A stretch of DNA of 64,000 nt from Eleginops maclovinus. Its lineage: Eukaryota; Chordata; Actinopteri; Perciformes; Eleginopidae. This document shows, one piece after another, positions 1 through 11,904 of the stretch. The notes below the pieces were generated by a model. The model saw nothing but the letters and a program-made list of their open reading frames with translations, had not been told where the DNA came from and did no database searches. The stretch is taken from positions 17,238,148-17,302,147 of the forward strand of contig NC_086364.1 in assembly GCF_036324505.1 (NCBI RefSeq). The letters run 5' to 3'. Positions within the stretch are counted from its first letter, which is position 1, and the number at the start of each line of letters is the position of its first letter. A program made the position numbers and the translations under genes.

Positions 1-6
1 ACTCAC

Positions 7-3000
7 TCTGTACAGCAGCTCCTCTGGTGTGAGTACTTTCCCATCTTCATCCAACCTGTTATATACCGGAAGAGAACAAGTGGTTATCTTACCATGCTCC
101 AGGCGTGCACACTGAAAGCTGATTATACTTGTGCCAGAACACATTTGAGTTCGAACTGAAGGTAAACATCTCATTCGTTTGTGTTTCTATCCAAGCTTGT
201 TGAGTGAGAGGTTGTATTTTCAAGGTAACAGACAAAATAAGGGGTTTTACCTGTAGGTTTTACACAGCACCAGTCTGGAGTAGACCGAGTTAAAGTCTCT
301 CTCTACCTCTCTGCTGGCCGCCTGAGAGAAATACAAAAAGAGAAAGGGATTAAGTCCTATGATGACTTTGATACACCTGCAATATTAAAATAATAAATAA
401 TAATCTCCTACCTCTTCTATGAATAACCACGGATGACATGGCCCTCCCAGTATAGATGTCTTCTTGAGTCCGTGCTGAAAGATGGCCTTCAGGGCCGGAC
501 ACAGTGTGCCCCGGGCCAGGTCCGTCACCGCCTCCGTCACAGAGTCATCCCCTGCTAATGAGTACTGGGGAAGACACAGCAGCAAAAGTCATTGTCTCGG
601 ATAATAATATTTAGGATACTGAAGGGGAGCAGAAACAGGAACAACAATCACATGGAGTTAACGTTCAAATAATCGTCTCTTGAATATTAAAGTAAGCATA
701 GAATCTGTCTTAATAAGCTGATACTGAACGGCTCTCATACCTCTTTGCTTCTCTCATCTAGGATCTCCACAAACTTCGCTGGAAACCAACCTGTTACATA
801 AAGCCAAAGAAAATGTCAATAAGCTGTAACACAGTCTACAGAAACAAAAATTCCAGGTTGCAACTAGTGTCGATACTTTAGAAAACGCACACACCTCTGA
901 GGCCGTTGAGCTCTCCAACCCAACAGTGTTCGTCTTTCTGTGAGATGATCTGAAGGGGACGGATGGAAAACACAGCTGTATCAGATTCAGAGGGAAAGGT
1001 TGGAAACAACAACAGGCATTTTTTTGTTTCTGTGCGTCATCGAGCAGGGCATAACTCACAGTGATGATGTCGTTCTTCCTGAACCCCAGCTCGTCGTCAT
1101 CGTGTCGCTCGAAGTCCAGCAGAGCCTTAGCCCGTCTCCGTCTGGTGCGAGAAACTACGAGAAAGTTCTCATGGTCTCGCTGGTGGCTCTCCATGGAGTA
1201 GTCAGGAGTCAGTTCCTAGAGAGACCAGAGGGGAGCATTGAGGTCATAACAATTTGAGGTGAAAACATTAAACATATACACTGTTCCTGTGCTGCAGTGA
1301 CTACTCACAGTGCTGGAGTGACGAGGGTCCAGGCAATGAAAGTGCTCTGCAGTACGGGTGATAGCCTCTCGTAAGGCTGCCACCAGCTCCGTCTGCTTGA
1401 TGTTCTTGGACTTCAGGGCCTCTGCTTCATCCTCCCCGAACAGCAAGGAGCTCAGAGTGGACTTCCTGCGCAGGGACTGTCTCCTCACCGCCTGAACACA
1501 TTCAAACACAGGATTGTTTAGAAAAAGAACGTTTAATTCACGCTAAATGGAGACACCTCATTTGCTGAGACCTCATAACTTTAGTTAGCACAGCTAGACA
1601 CACATGTGAGTTTGCTTGTTTACTCTCGGACAAAAATAATTAATGTTTCATCATATTACCTCTGCACGGACTAAATCTGACCTTGTTGAGGTTGGTACTG
1701 TATGTTGTGTTGTTTCCATTGCTGAGCTGCGCCTGTTCGTTCAGGATGTAGGCTTGGTGCTTGTGCCGGTGAGCGTCCAGTGTTTCCTGGGTTAGCGACC
1801 CTGCTAGCCTCATAGCTTCCCCGAGAACTGCGGGCCCATCTCGCAGCTGGCTCGGCAGGTCCGACAGAGTATTAAAAATGGACGCAGAGTTCTCTGACGA
1901 TACAAGCTCCTCCTCCTGGGGATGAAGAGTACAATATATGAGTTTCAATAGTCAAAAAACGCTATCAGTAGTAATAAGTGTAGGATGTTGTTTTCTGGCA
2001 TTCTAAATGTGTCTGTTGGATGAAAAGGCAGTAACATGACCTTTGGATAATTAAAAAACTTCATTATCATCTTCTATTTAAGAAAATGAAGTAGGTTACA
2101 GACCGCACTGAGTGACAGAAAGCAACACACTACGAACTGATTTAGGAGTCAAAACTCAGTGTAGTGCAAATACCTTGATCTTGAGCATGCCCAGTGTGAT
2201 CTGGAAGAGAACCAACGAGCCTTGGTAGAAAAGTAAGTCCCAGATCCTTAGGAGCAGACGGATGTCCACTACGCTGGCAAATGAAGTCAGGAACCAATGC
2301 AAGGTGATCAGCGACAGCTCTGGAAGTAAAAGAAGGAGGGATTACAAACTGATGTTACATAGAGTTTGAACTCCATTTCACTTTGCACTATATTCCAAAC
2401 AGCATATGTTTTGGAGGATGTAGTTCAGCAGAAGGATGAAAGATGTACATTTTGCAGTTTCTTTAAGTTAATCTCCATGCACCTCACCCCCTACCTATGT
2501 CATGCTCCTGCAGAAGACGGTCGAGGGGCGGCAGATACTGAACTATGAGCTGGCGGAGAACCCTCTGGTCTGTTTGAACACCAAGCAGAGTCGAGGTGAA
2601 GTAGGCTGGAGGGAGGAGGTCTTCGATCAGGGCACACATCATCCATAGCACATCCTCCTCCTCCAGAAAGAGCAGCAGACAGGACACCACCTGTGGGGGT
2701 GAAGACATACATGTCAGGACAATGGAAAGTGAACAAAGGGGCTTCTATGAGAGTGTGTGTGTAATTATATGAGTGTAATGGAGAGGTTTCTAGTGGCCCC
2801 AGGTTCTGTATGCTGTGTTCTCACCATGCCGGTGCCCTGACAGTACCCAATGTCTGGGTAGAGCCAGGCCAGGGCTCTCAGGACCCGCTTCAGCCTCGGC
2901 ACTCCTACACTGCTCATGCTACAGAAACAGGCATTGGTCGGCATGGTCCGCAACAGGTCCTTCTCTATCTGAGGGTCAGAGGCGAACAGAACAATCACAC

Positions 3001-4815
3001 ATCTGGAAAGAAACAGGTCTTACAAACCACATGTGATAGATAAATAAAACATACATTTGATTTAAATATGCCAATAATGATTATTTGGTTCCATTTAAGT
3101 AGCTGATTCCAACTATTAATTGTTATTACGCATGATCTCAAGAACTCTGCTTGGGAGGAATTGTGCAATGGGTTTGTGTTTGGTTAGGAGTACAATAGCT
3201 TGGGATTGTACCTGTTTGGATGTGCTGGAGTCGTCGTTGGAACTGTTCTTAATAATTTCTCTGTAAGAGATCTCAGAGGTCCTCTTCTTCTGCAGCGCTC
3301 CAGCCAAGCGCATCCACAGCTAACAAACAAAGCATCATTAAACCACTGTTTGTGACTGTGGAGACAAACATGCAGTTAATAAAGGCATCTGGAGCATTCT
3401 AGTGGAAACTATTTATTCTTTATATATTAGTCTCTCTGCTGAGCCAGGGTCCCTACCTGGGGCCTCATGCTGTGAGGGATACCACCCAGCACCAGGGAAC
3501 GTAGCCGCTCAGAGCGCGAGAGGACGGGATCGATGAGATCCCAGGTCAGGTCTCCAACAGTGTGGTTGTGGGTAAACTCTAGGTGGGCTTGCCAGCGCAG
3601 TCGCTGCTGGGGGTCTTCACGCTGGGGGGAGCCTTCAGTGCCCAGCCTGGACTGGGGCTTCCCGTCGTCTGTGATGAGAGTAATATATCAGGATTAGCAG
3701 TTCTCTGTAATCATAATATTATTATGAGTAAAGCCCAGTCCAAATGTTGAATTGAGGAACGGGAAAAATAATATCAGGTGCAATTGTAATGTGACCAAAG
3801 AGACAGACATGGAAGTAAAGGGGAAGGAAGTGAGTCAGGGGAGAGTTGTGTTGATAAGAGATAAGTGGTTAAATAACAAAGGCAGAAATAGAACTCCCTT
3901 TATATGAGAATGTAATCAGTTGATACCATTAAAAAAGTAGTGTTCAAAAACATTTCCCCTCCCAGGCAAAAAAGACAACAGTTGCAGTCAACACTCTGCC
4001 ATCACATGCTGTGCATTTGAGTCAATAATGTAGCTACTGTGTTCAGAGATAAAAAGTTCAAATGATGTGTTTTGACTGGGATTCAGGAATGTGACAAGTG
4101 TGGAGAAAAAGTGAGGGAAGCAGAAGTTTGTGAATGTCTCGATGGGAGTGAAAACATTACCTTCAGGGTCCACTCTGAAGCCAAACTCATCATACTGGAG
4201 GTCAGGCTGTTCTGAGGGTTCTTTCTGTAGAGACAAAGAGAACATGCAGTTCATTAGTAGATCAAAGTAGGTTGTTTTTGTGTTAATATCCGGCCCCTCT
4301 ATCAGATGCCTCATAGATTCTTACTATCATTTCTCCTCTCATTCCAGAATTGTCTATGTTTCCTTTCAATATTCTTTAGAGTTACTCATTCTTGTGAAGG
4401 TTTGCAAATGAAACAATAAATAAAGACGTATCCTCACTTGATGGTACTTGGCCAAAATATCCTGGGGCCACATGCTAGGAGTGAGAGCCGAGAAAGGCCC
4501 ACCAGGGGCCGGTGTGTAGGTTCCTAAAAGAGAAACAGATTTGTAGATTAGAAAAGCAAGTACTTTAAAAGAAATGTGTAAGAGGATTTTGACAATGGCA
4601 AAGCAGGTTCGAAAAACTCAAATGAGATGTCACAACAGATCCAAATTATAGGGAAAGGGCATTTATTCCCACAGAAAAATGTAGTTTAATAAATCACATT
4701 TTAAACGACTTGTACTATTTCAACTACTCTATGTCAGTGTGCATTACAAAACCCCTCTCCACATAGAAAGACATTTTGTGCCAAATCGATACAAAAACAA
4801 CTCTTTACCTGACAT
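7..4815 (-). CDS. sgsm3: Small G protein signaling modulator 3 (TBC-SH3-RUN RabGAP), 3' end outside window
   Basis: Sixteen coding exons can be joined in frame on the minus strand: 4809-4815, 4438-4523, 4161-4224, 3457-3668, 3212-3319, 2825-2968, 2495-2690, 2174-2319, 1682-1915, 1309-1491, 1060-1215, 895-949, 741-790, 412-564, 251-321 and 7-55. All have AG acceptors and GT donors, and together give about 638 residues of a protein that is about 750 long in mammals. The start ATG (4813-4815) is followed by MSG split across intron 2. The TBC domain spans about residues 117-308, with the arginine finger in IEKDLLR (R166) and the glutamine finger in GYCQG (Q203), so GAP chemistry looks intact. The SH3 domain (about 488-545) begins [17 protein letters not shown] and ends [10 protein letters not shown]. 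The RUN domain starts near 556 and runs off the window after EELLYR. From the family: a cytosolic or membrane-associated Rab/Rap regulator. Exon order and sequence match vertebrate SGSM3 throughout; I saw no frameshift or premature stop. The donor after 1682 reads GTCAGA, which is weaker than usual. Confidence 0.96.
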
Positions 4816-4891
4816 TTTGTTGGTGGTAGAGTGAATGGATTCGATTCTCAAAGTCACTCTGGTGAAAGGAGGTCAGCCGATAACAGCCACT
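4809..4891 (-). other. sgsm3: sgsm3 exon with 5' UTR and start codon
   Basis: On the minus strand a strong polypyrimidine tract ending in TCTACAG precedes 4891. After it come 76 non-coding bases, the ATG at 4813-4815, and the codons for MS plus one base before GTAAAG. This is a normal internal exon carrying the translation start, so transcription begins further right. Confidence 0.75.
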
Positions 4892-7257
4892 CTGTAGAAC
4901 GGACAGAGGAGGATGAAAAGGAAAAAAAAAGGTTGGTGATTCAATTCCAGGGTGTCCCCAAACGCTGCCTCTCTGCCGTAAACACAATTGCCGTTGAATC
5001 TCAAGTCAAACCCTCTTGTATCCAGGCATTGTTGCTTCTTCAGGCAGGACTGAAGCAAGATACTCTGAGGTTCTCCACAGTGAATACGACAGAAAAAGAT
5101 AGAGAGAGAGAAAGAACGGGCTTTCTCTTCTCATGGCCATATGACTGCTGTACTAACCATAGGATAATAGCCTTACTTAACTCTGTGTTTGTGTTCTTGA
5201 TCTATTTTAAAACCAGTACAAGTCCTCGGGCAAAAATGAACAACCATTCAGTGGGACTACTCCTCACAGCTTTTTCTTTATGAATCATAATTGCGCTAGT
5301 CTTCTTAGATCCCCATTTGGTCTAAAAATAAAACACACTCATTTAAATGGACAGTGTCTGTGTCCATGTTCTTTTTTGTTCATCTCCACAAGTTCAGCTC
5401 AGGCTATTTGCCCCACTGGATATTATATGCTTGAATGGCTATTCCTTAAAATTGTAGCATTAAAGCGATTGCTGCTTATGACGAGACATTAAAACTGAAA
5501 GTCAGAGCCAAAATGAAACACTTCCAAACTAGCTGCAATGAATAAGCTGTCTTCTAAATTTGTTGAGCACAAATCCTCTGATTACTGAATCGCTATTTCA
5601 CTGCCAATTAATGTTGCATCAGTTCCACTTCAATACAGCTATTGAGTAAGGGGAGGGGAGTCGGAGGGTAATAAAATGTTCATATCACAGTTAGGGTGTT
5701 TAAAGGGGACACAATTAAGTTATGCAAGCACTTATAAACCACGCACGATCATACATGGGCAGACATCAGAGCACAACAAGCGTAACCTGCAGCAGAGGCT
5801 CAGCAGCATGCAAACACCCTGCATGCCAAAGTGATTCATTCCAGCAGCGGGCTTGCAGCATTTGAAGAGGGATTTAGGACTTAAGAGAGATGAGAAATCA
5901 ATTTGAGGTTTGGAGGGTGGCCAAGTACTTTGGGGCTAGCTCTGTGTGTAGCTCAGGGGAGTACTGGGATTTTGGAGCAACTCCCTTACAAGAACACAAA
6001 CCATTTAAATCACCTGCCAAGAAAACCAACACGACTAAGCCCTTTCCGCACACTGATGCTCATAGCAACAATAAACTGCAAAATGACGCTGCAGAGGGAA
6101 GCATAAGTTAGACATCAAATGATTAGCAGACATATTTCCTGGCAAGTGGATAATAAGGATGTATTTGTTTTGCACTAGTTAATTAATTTGTAAATCAACA
6201 CAAATAAATAAATGAACCCATTTAGAGAGGAGATTCTATTTTGCATCCTCAAATATGCAAATTGTATTTAACTATTTAGTTTACTATAATGGCTTGTAGC
6301 TTGTCCTTGGTATCAGATGTTACTGTGGATGAAGTTACCCTTGAGATAATCCAATTACCGATCCAAAATGTACATCAAATATTTGTCTTCTTATAAATAA
6401 GATATTCTATTAAATATATTAAGTACAGTTTAAAATGTTCTCTTTCTCAGTACATCCTTAGTCACAATTTATTGTAATAAAGAAATGTACAGGTTACACA
6501 GCAGAATTGTTCAGCTGAAAAAGGTGATCAGCTGATTTATCATTAACAAATTACATTTTTAGTTATTTATCTAAACAATTGCTGCTTCGGACGGGCTCTT
6601 GTCAAAAATCCTATACAAACAAAGCAGCCCTGCCCATTGATTCTCAGTGCCCCAAATACAAATAATACTAAAGAAACAGCAACTGCAAACTCTGCTTTGT
6701 TTATTAAAAACATACAATCTCATGGTATTAATCTTCCTACAGAACACATGAAACTCTTGGAAACAACAGGACAAATAGAACAATTTATCAGGGGACATGG
6801 CTTGGTCTATAATAGGATTTTTGTACCATTACACTGTAACCCTTCCTATTGTTGAGGTGCGGCTTGGCTCACCTGTGTTTGCACAGTGGTTAACACCCTG
6901 CCCAAAGTAAAACAAAGAGTAACATCCTGCTGCACAGACAGGGCAAGTGTACTTCAGCAGAACCATTTATTTGTTTCCTTCTATAAATGAATTTGTGTCG
7001 CGCTGTTGGGCACCCCCGCGACACCCCCTCCCCTTCCCAACACCTCCTCCAGTTTTTCCTCAGTAACCACAACAATGGTGAGTCATTTTCCCCTCTTGTG
7101 AAAACACCCTCCTACATAACCAGGTCGCTTTTACACATGCTAAAATCAAACCAAACCCCCGAATATGTCTCAGAATTACCAGCTTGAGCCCAACAACCTC
7201 ATTGTGTCTGATAATGATAGTTCATTCTTTGTACCATTTTGCATTTTGATTTTCTCT

Positions 7258-7373
<116 letters not shown>

Positions 7374-7834
7374 AATGGAAAAGAAATCCACTGCTTTCCA
7401 AGAAGTTAACATGTAGGAAAAACAATCTGCAGGGAAAGGACCTATATATCAAGTGAGAGCTCTAAATCACCTTCCTTTAAAGCTGAGGTGTCCTTACAGA
7501 AAGACAGCATTACTCATATTATTATATTTAATATAAAACACTATATCAAAAAAGCAACAAGTGACTCATCTGAATTCAGTATTCGGGATTGCCCAAACAG
7601 TAAAACATAAAGATAGACTAACATTAAACTGAAACAGTCAGTAAACCAAGATGGTATGATGATACAAAACGAACGGTTGTTAAAGACACAAGCGATTAAA
7701 AATACATCACTCCATCTGCGAAGCAAGTATTTAACAAACGTGTATGTAAGTATGCATACATTATCGCGATATGCTATAGACAGCAACATGTTCAATAGTA
7801 AGCTAGCTGAACGTTACGTCAGACGCTCCCCAGC

Positions 7835-7857
7835 TGACGTCAAAGGCAGTCTATAAA
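7835..7857 (+). promoter_or_regulatory. Perfect CRE followed by a TATAAA box
   Basis: TGACGTCA at 7835-7842 is the full palindromic CREB/ATF site, and TATAAA starts at 7852, ten bases downstream. The arrangement would suit a plus-strand start near 7880, divergent to sgsm3, but no plus-strand gene follows. It may instead act on sgsm3, whose first exon is about 270 bp away. An 8-mer by itself is expected about once by chance in this window. Confidence 0.3.
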
Positions 7858-8123
7858 ATGAGGAATATTGAAATGTTCAATGGCAACACATTAGAACTGT
7901 TACATTTACATGTAGTTATGATTATACCACACAAAACGTGCACTACGACAATAAGCAATGTTCATGAATTGGTTTAACTACTAACATTCGTCTCAAAGAC
8001 CAATGTTACATTAATGTATTCCCTAAGAGTTGTCAGCTGTTAGCCAAATACGCTACCTTTTGCTTTTAGCTAACAGTTAACGGTAAATACAAAGGTAGAC
8101 AATAGCCTGCTAGCATAGCTTAC

Positions 8124-8420
8124 CGTGACATTATTCCAGTGAAAGCACAAGGTTATAGGTTGTGGCGAGCTAGTTTTCTAGCGTTGGAAAATTGTAAACG
8201 CCATATGCTATGGCATCGTATTTGTGATTGCCCTGCGTTGTGCACCTGCTAGCGACGTGTCTCTCCGCTGTATCCCTACACGCTTAACGTTGTCCCCCTT
8301 GCTATCCTGAGAAGTAGTTCCAGATCCCGGAACTACACTTCTAGACTGAAAATATCCTTCCGCAGAGGAATAGGTGACGTAGGCACACGACGTTGTTGAG
8401 CCCATTCATTCATTAGTTTC
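8124..8420 (-). promoter_or_regulatory. Putative sgsm3 first exon and CpG-rich promoter
   Basis: About 15-20 CpG dinucleotides fall between 8160 and 8430, against a CpG-poor background on both sides. A consensus donor (CACG then GTAAGC on the minus strand) sits at 8124/8123, facing the acceptor of the start-codon exon. A CREB/ATF-like GTGACGTA lies at 8374-8381, with ETS-like TTCCG motifs nearby. There is no TATA box on the minus strand in a suitable place, as usual for a housekeeping promoter. The transcription start cannot be fixed by eye. Confidence 0.5.
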
Positions 8421-11400
8421 CTCCATCGACGCTAGTTTCCTCCTTCTTTCGCTCATTCATTACAGCCTACAGCCCCAGCACTGAAACCAACCAGGCACAA
8501 CAGTCATACTAATCACATTGTAAGATTGATTCAATATGGAAGTCTGGGCGTATGCACATGGTTGGTGTTTAGACTAGCGTTTTGTTAAAGTGAAATACAT
8601 GTTTACCCTTCTGAATAATACATGTTATAACTGGGAATATCAGGAAAACGCTTTATATATTTGCTTAATACTGTTTACCGTTAAAGAGAAAGGTTTTTGT
8701 AAAGGTAGCTTAATTATATTCAATAGAAGATATTGTTATTTGGTCAGCAGTAGTTACATTGGATTATTATTTGTATAAGGTCTACAAATGGACTTGAACT
8801 GTAGTATTGAATTGAAAAATGAAGTTGCCTCTGGATAGCCTATAAAGGTTAGAAGAAGTGGACAAACATGGAAGTAGCATTCATTACTCTTTAGACAATA
8901 TAGTGAAAAAAGGTTGTGTTCACTTTAATTATTTTTAAAACAAATCTGGAATTTCTTCTTTTAACTGATACATTGATGGAGGAAACATAATGCTTTTACA
9001 TATTTGCTCCACAAGATGTCACTAGCGTAGTACATACACAAACTTTGTTTTACATTGGCACATTTCAAAGCCTTACCATTTAAAGAAAGACACTTACAGT
9101 TATACAGCCCCCCCGAAAAGCCTCCATATTCCACACACTCACCAAATCTCCCTCCCTGAAACACACACCTAGATAAGATATAATATTGGAAGCCTGGTGT
9201 GCTTCTATAATCCAAATTGGCCTAAGGGTACAGTGCGCTGTGTTATCTCAAATTGGTTAGTGGTAGTCGGGCATTAAAACCAAATGATCATCTATTCTCA
9301 TATATCTTTGAGAGGGTTCATGCGTGACAGGAGCTGGCACTTTGGTGCTGGAGCTGCACATTTTGCACAATGAGACACTGCATTTTAATTTCTTCCAAAG
9401 AACAAGGATGTGTGGCTGTGTGTGTATGAGTGTATGAAAACACATGTTGCATGGGATTCTGACTGAGGAGCCAAATATACTTTAAAATACCAATCACTAA
9501 GTATCTCACTCTGTTTTTGCATATCACATTTAGTTCATCCTTTTTGCTATCTTCTTTTGCCTTTTTTGCCTCTTTTGCCACTGACACACATAGGTAGTAA
9601 AACAGCAAAGATGTCCTTCTTTTCTAATATATCTTTCACCTTACACACCCTATCTAAATCTCATCCACCCCCCAAATCCCTTCTACATCTGCCCTATGAC
9701 ACATCAATATGACGCTTTTCTATTCACTTTCACTCTCTTGCGTTGCTTGCATAGTCAGTTTGCTGCACCATGCCAGAGTGAGTCACATCATTAAAAAAAC
9801 TGCAGCCTGAAGCCGACCTTGCCCACAGTTTGCTTGCCAAATAGCCCAAATAATACATTGACCCTACACATCACTGTTATGTGGTTCATTCCCTTTCTGC
9901 CACCTCTATCCCCCTACTCCACCACCTCTAGTTTTCATTTGTCTGGCTGTCTCTGTCATGTTTGACAGAATGATGGGCACAGTCAGGCGAGCCCTGGATC
10001 TTACACTGCGGTTGCTATGACGTCAGGCAGAGGCAGAGAGAGGCGGAGGGAGATGCCAAGGGACGACTGAGGAGACAGACCGAGATCAAGAACCAAAGAG
10101 GAGGGGTGGGAGAAAACGTTGTAGAGGGGAGAGAAATAAAGAAAGGGAAGTCTGGGTGAAACCAAAAATATGAGTGAAAGATCCAAAGAAGATACAACTA
10201 CGAAGGTGTTTGTGTGCGGCCGTGGGAAAAGAAAATTAAGGGCAAATGTAAGGTGATGAATAAAGAAAAAAAACTGTGGTAAACAGAGTGGAAAAGTAGG
10301 GGGAGGAAAGGAGACGTGGGCTGAGAGTGGCTGATATATTGTTCAAATGAAGCAAGAGAAACCTCAGGCTCACAGCCTTGGCTTGGTGTATACGTGGGTG
10401 GGTTTTTTAGTCAGCTCAACAGCTTGCACACACACGGATACAAGTAAACATGCCCAAGTGTTACTGACATGGTTATTGGATCAGATGGAAGATATCATTG
10501 ATCCGGATGATTCAGCAGCCCAACTACAGATAGTTAGGAGAAAAAAGAAAGGACCACTTGTTCACACACAGCCAATTTGCTGCAGTCTTGCAGTATTTTT
10601 CTAGGACAGAAGATAGCGCTGTTGCATTACATCAGTCAGTATACAATTAACTCTGTTTGTTGAGCATATTTGAGTGATTATATTGTATATTTAAATGTGA
10701 GTTTGTGCCATCATCTGCGCATGTGTGCAAGCATGTAATGATGCGTATGAAAACAGGCTTGTGTGCCCACATCTATCAGTGCTGTTCATGCGTATTCATC
10801 TATGTGTATGCATGCATATATATTTGTATGTACTATGTGATATGCACAGTATGTGCTCTGTTTTTCTAGCATGCATAATAAAATCACAATAGGGGCTGGA
10901 GTCCTGTGAGTATTTTCATATGGAAACAATTTGAACTAAAATGAAATCATTGAACGTCTGTCTCCTGTCCAGACATGTTTTGGACACCCTTTAAGCAACA
11001 GCACAGAGTACACAGGTTTATGCAACCTGCATGATATGGCCTCTGCCTTTGGGATCATTTATGCATAAAAGGCCAGGATAGACTAAGCTGGGCTGGGTCT
11101 CTTGGGCTGGATCATGGGGCTTTCACGCAGCTGTTCCCCCGGTCTCAGAGGATCTCTCCTGTGATGAGGTGGATTGAAGCTAAAGGGCAAGGGCTCTGGT
11201 GCTAGTGATTTCTCTTGGGTGTTGTGATGGGAGTGGCTATATTTATGATTCTGCATTGTTAAATCTATACTGTATGTGGGGTAGAGTGTTGCCAATTTGA
11301 CGTAAAAGAAAACATCTTAGTGTGATGAACAGAAATATATATATACATTTATTACTGTTTCTTACTTCTGGGTCCTGGAACAGACAAGGAGGAAAGGATA

Positions 11401-11646
11401 AGATGAAGAAATGGTAGACAAATATTGACAGGAGTCTCATGTGTCTCATGATTCTTTGATGCACAAAAACCTACATTTTCCGTCTCGGGTTGTTTTATCA
11501 TTTATTAAGGTCAAGTCATTTGGAAAATGATGCAACTAGAGTCCAAACACTTTCGCTCACTGGGGGTTGATGGAAAAGAGGTGAGTGTGATGGTGATCTT
11601 GAAAGGTCGAGAGAGAACAACACATCAGAGGAGCTCGATGTAGGTA
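8421..11646. other. Intergenic, no gene seen
   Basis: AT-rich sequence upstream of sgsm3. Frames are short and lack family resemblance. A second perfect CRE, TGACGTCA, lies at 10018-10025 in a purine-rich stretch (about 10020-10340). No transposon ends were recognised. Confidence 0.6.
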
Positions 11647-11904
11647 GGGCGGTGGTGGCGAAGTCCATAGGGGCTTGGCCTGGGAACTGGAAGGTCACCA
11701 GTTCAAGTCCCCGAAAGACCAAGTGCCACCGTGGTGTCCCTGAGCAAGACACTGGTTACCTACACTGCTCCCCGGGCGCCGTACATAATGGCAGCCCACT
11801 GCTCCTAACACTAGGATGGGTCAAATGCAGAGACCGCATTTCGTTGTCCTAGTACTTGTACTCTGTGCAATGACAATAAAGTTGAATCTTCTTCTTCTTC
11901 TTCA
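11647..11904 (+). mobile_element. tRNA-derived SINE with L2-like tail
   Basis: The 5' part resembles a tRNA gene with pol III boxes: an A-box-like TGGCGAAGTCC near 11655-11665 and a B box, GTTCAAGTCC, at 11701-11710. The body reads through CACTGCTCC and AGGATGGGTCAAATGCAGAG. The tail contains TGCAATGACAATAAA and ends in a CTT microsatellite (about 11888-11903). The tail resembles the 3' end of the LINE fragment at 26718-27440, as expected of a SINE that borrows an L2-type reverse transcriptase. A second copy lies at 33014-33317 in the opposite orientation. Confidence 0.8.

Noticed and set aside
4831..5283. 150-codon plus-strand frame
   Set aside because: It runs antisense through the sgsm3 start exon, has no domain, and its composition is typical of chance frames.
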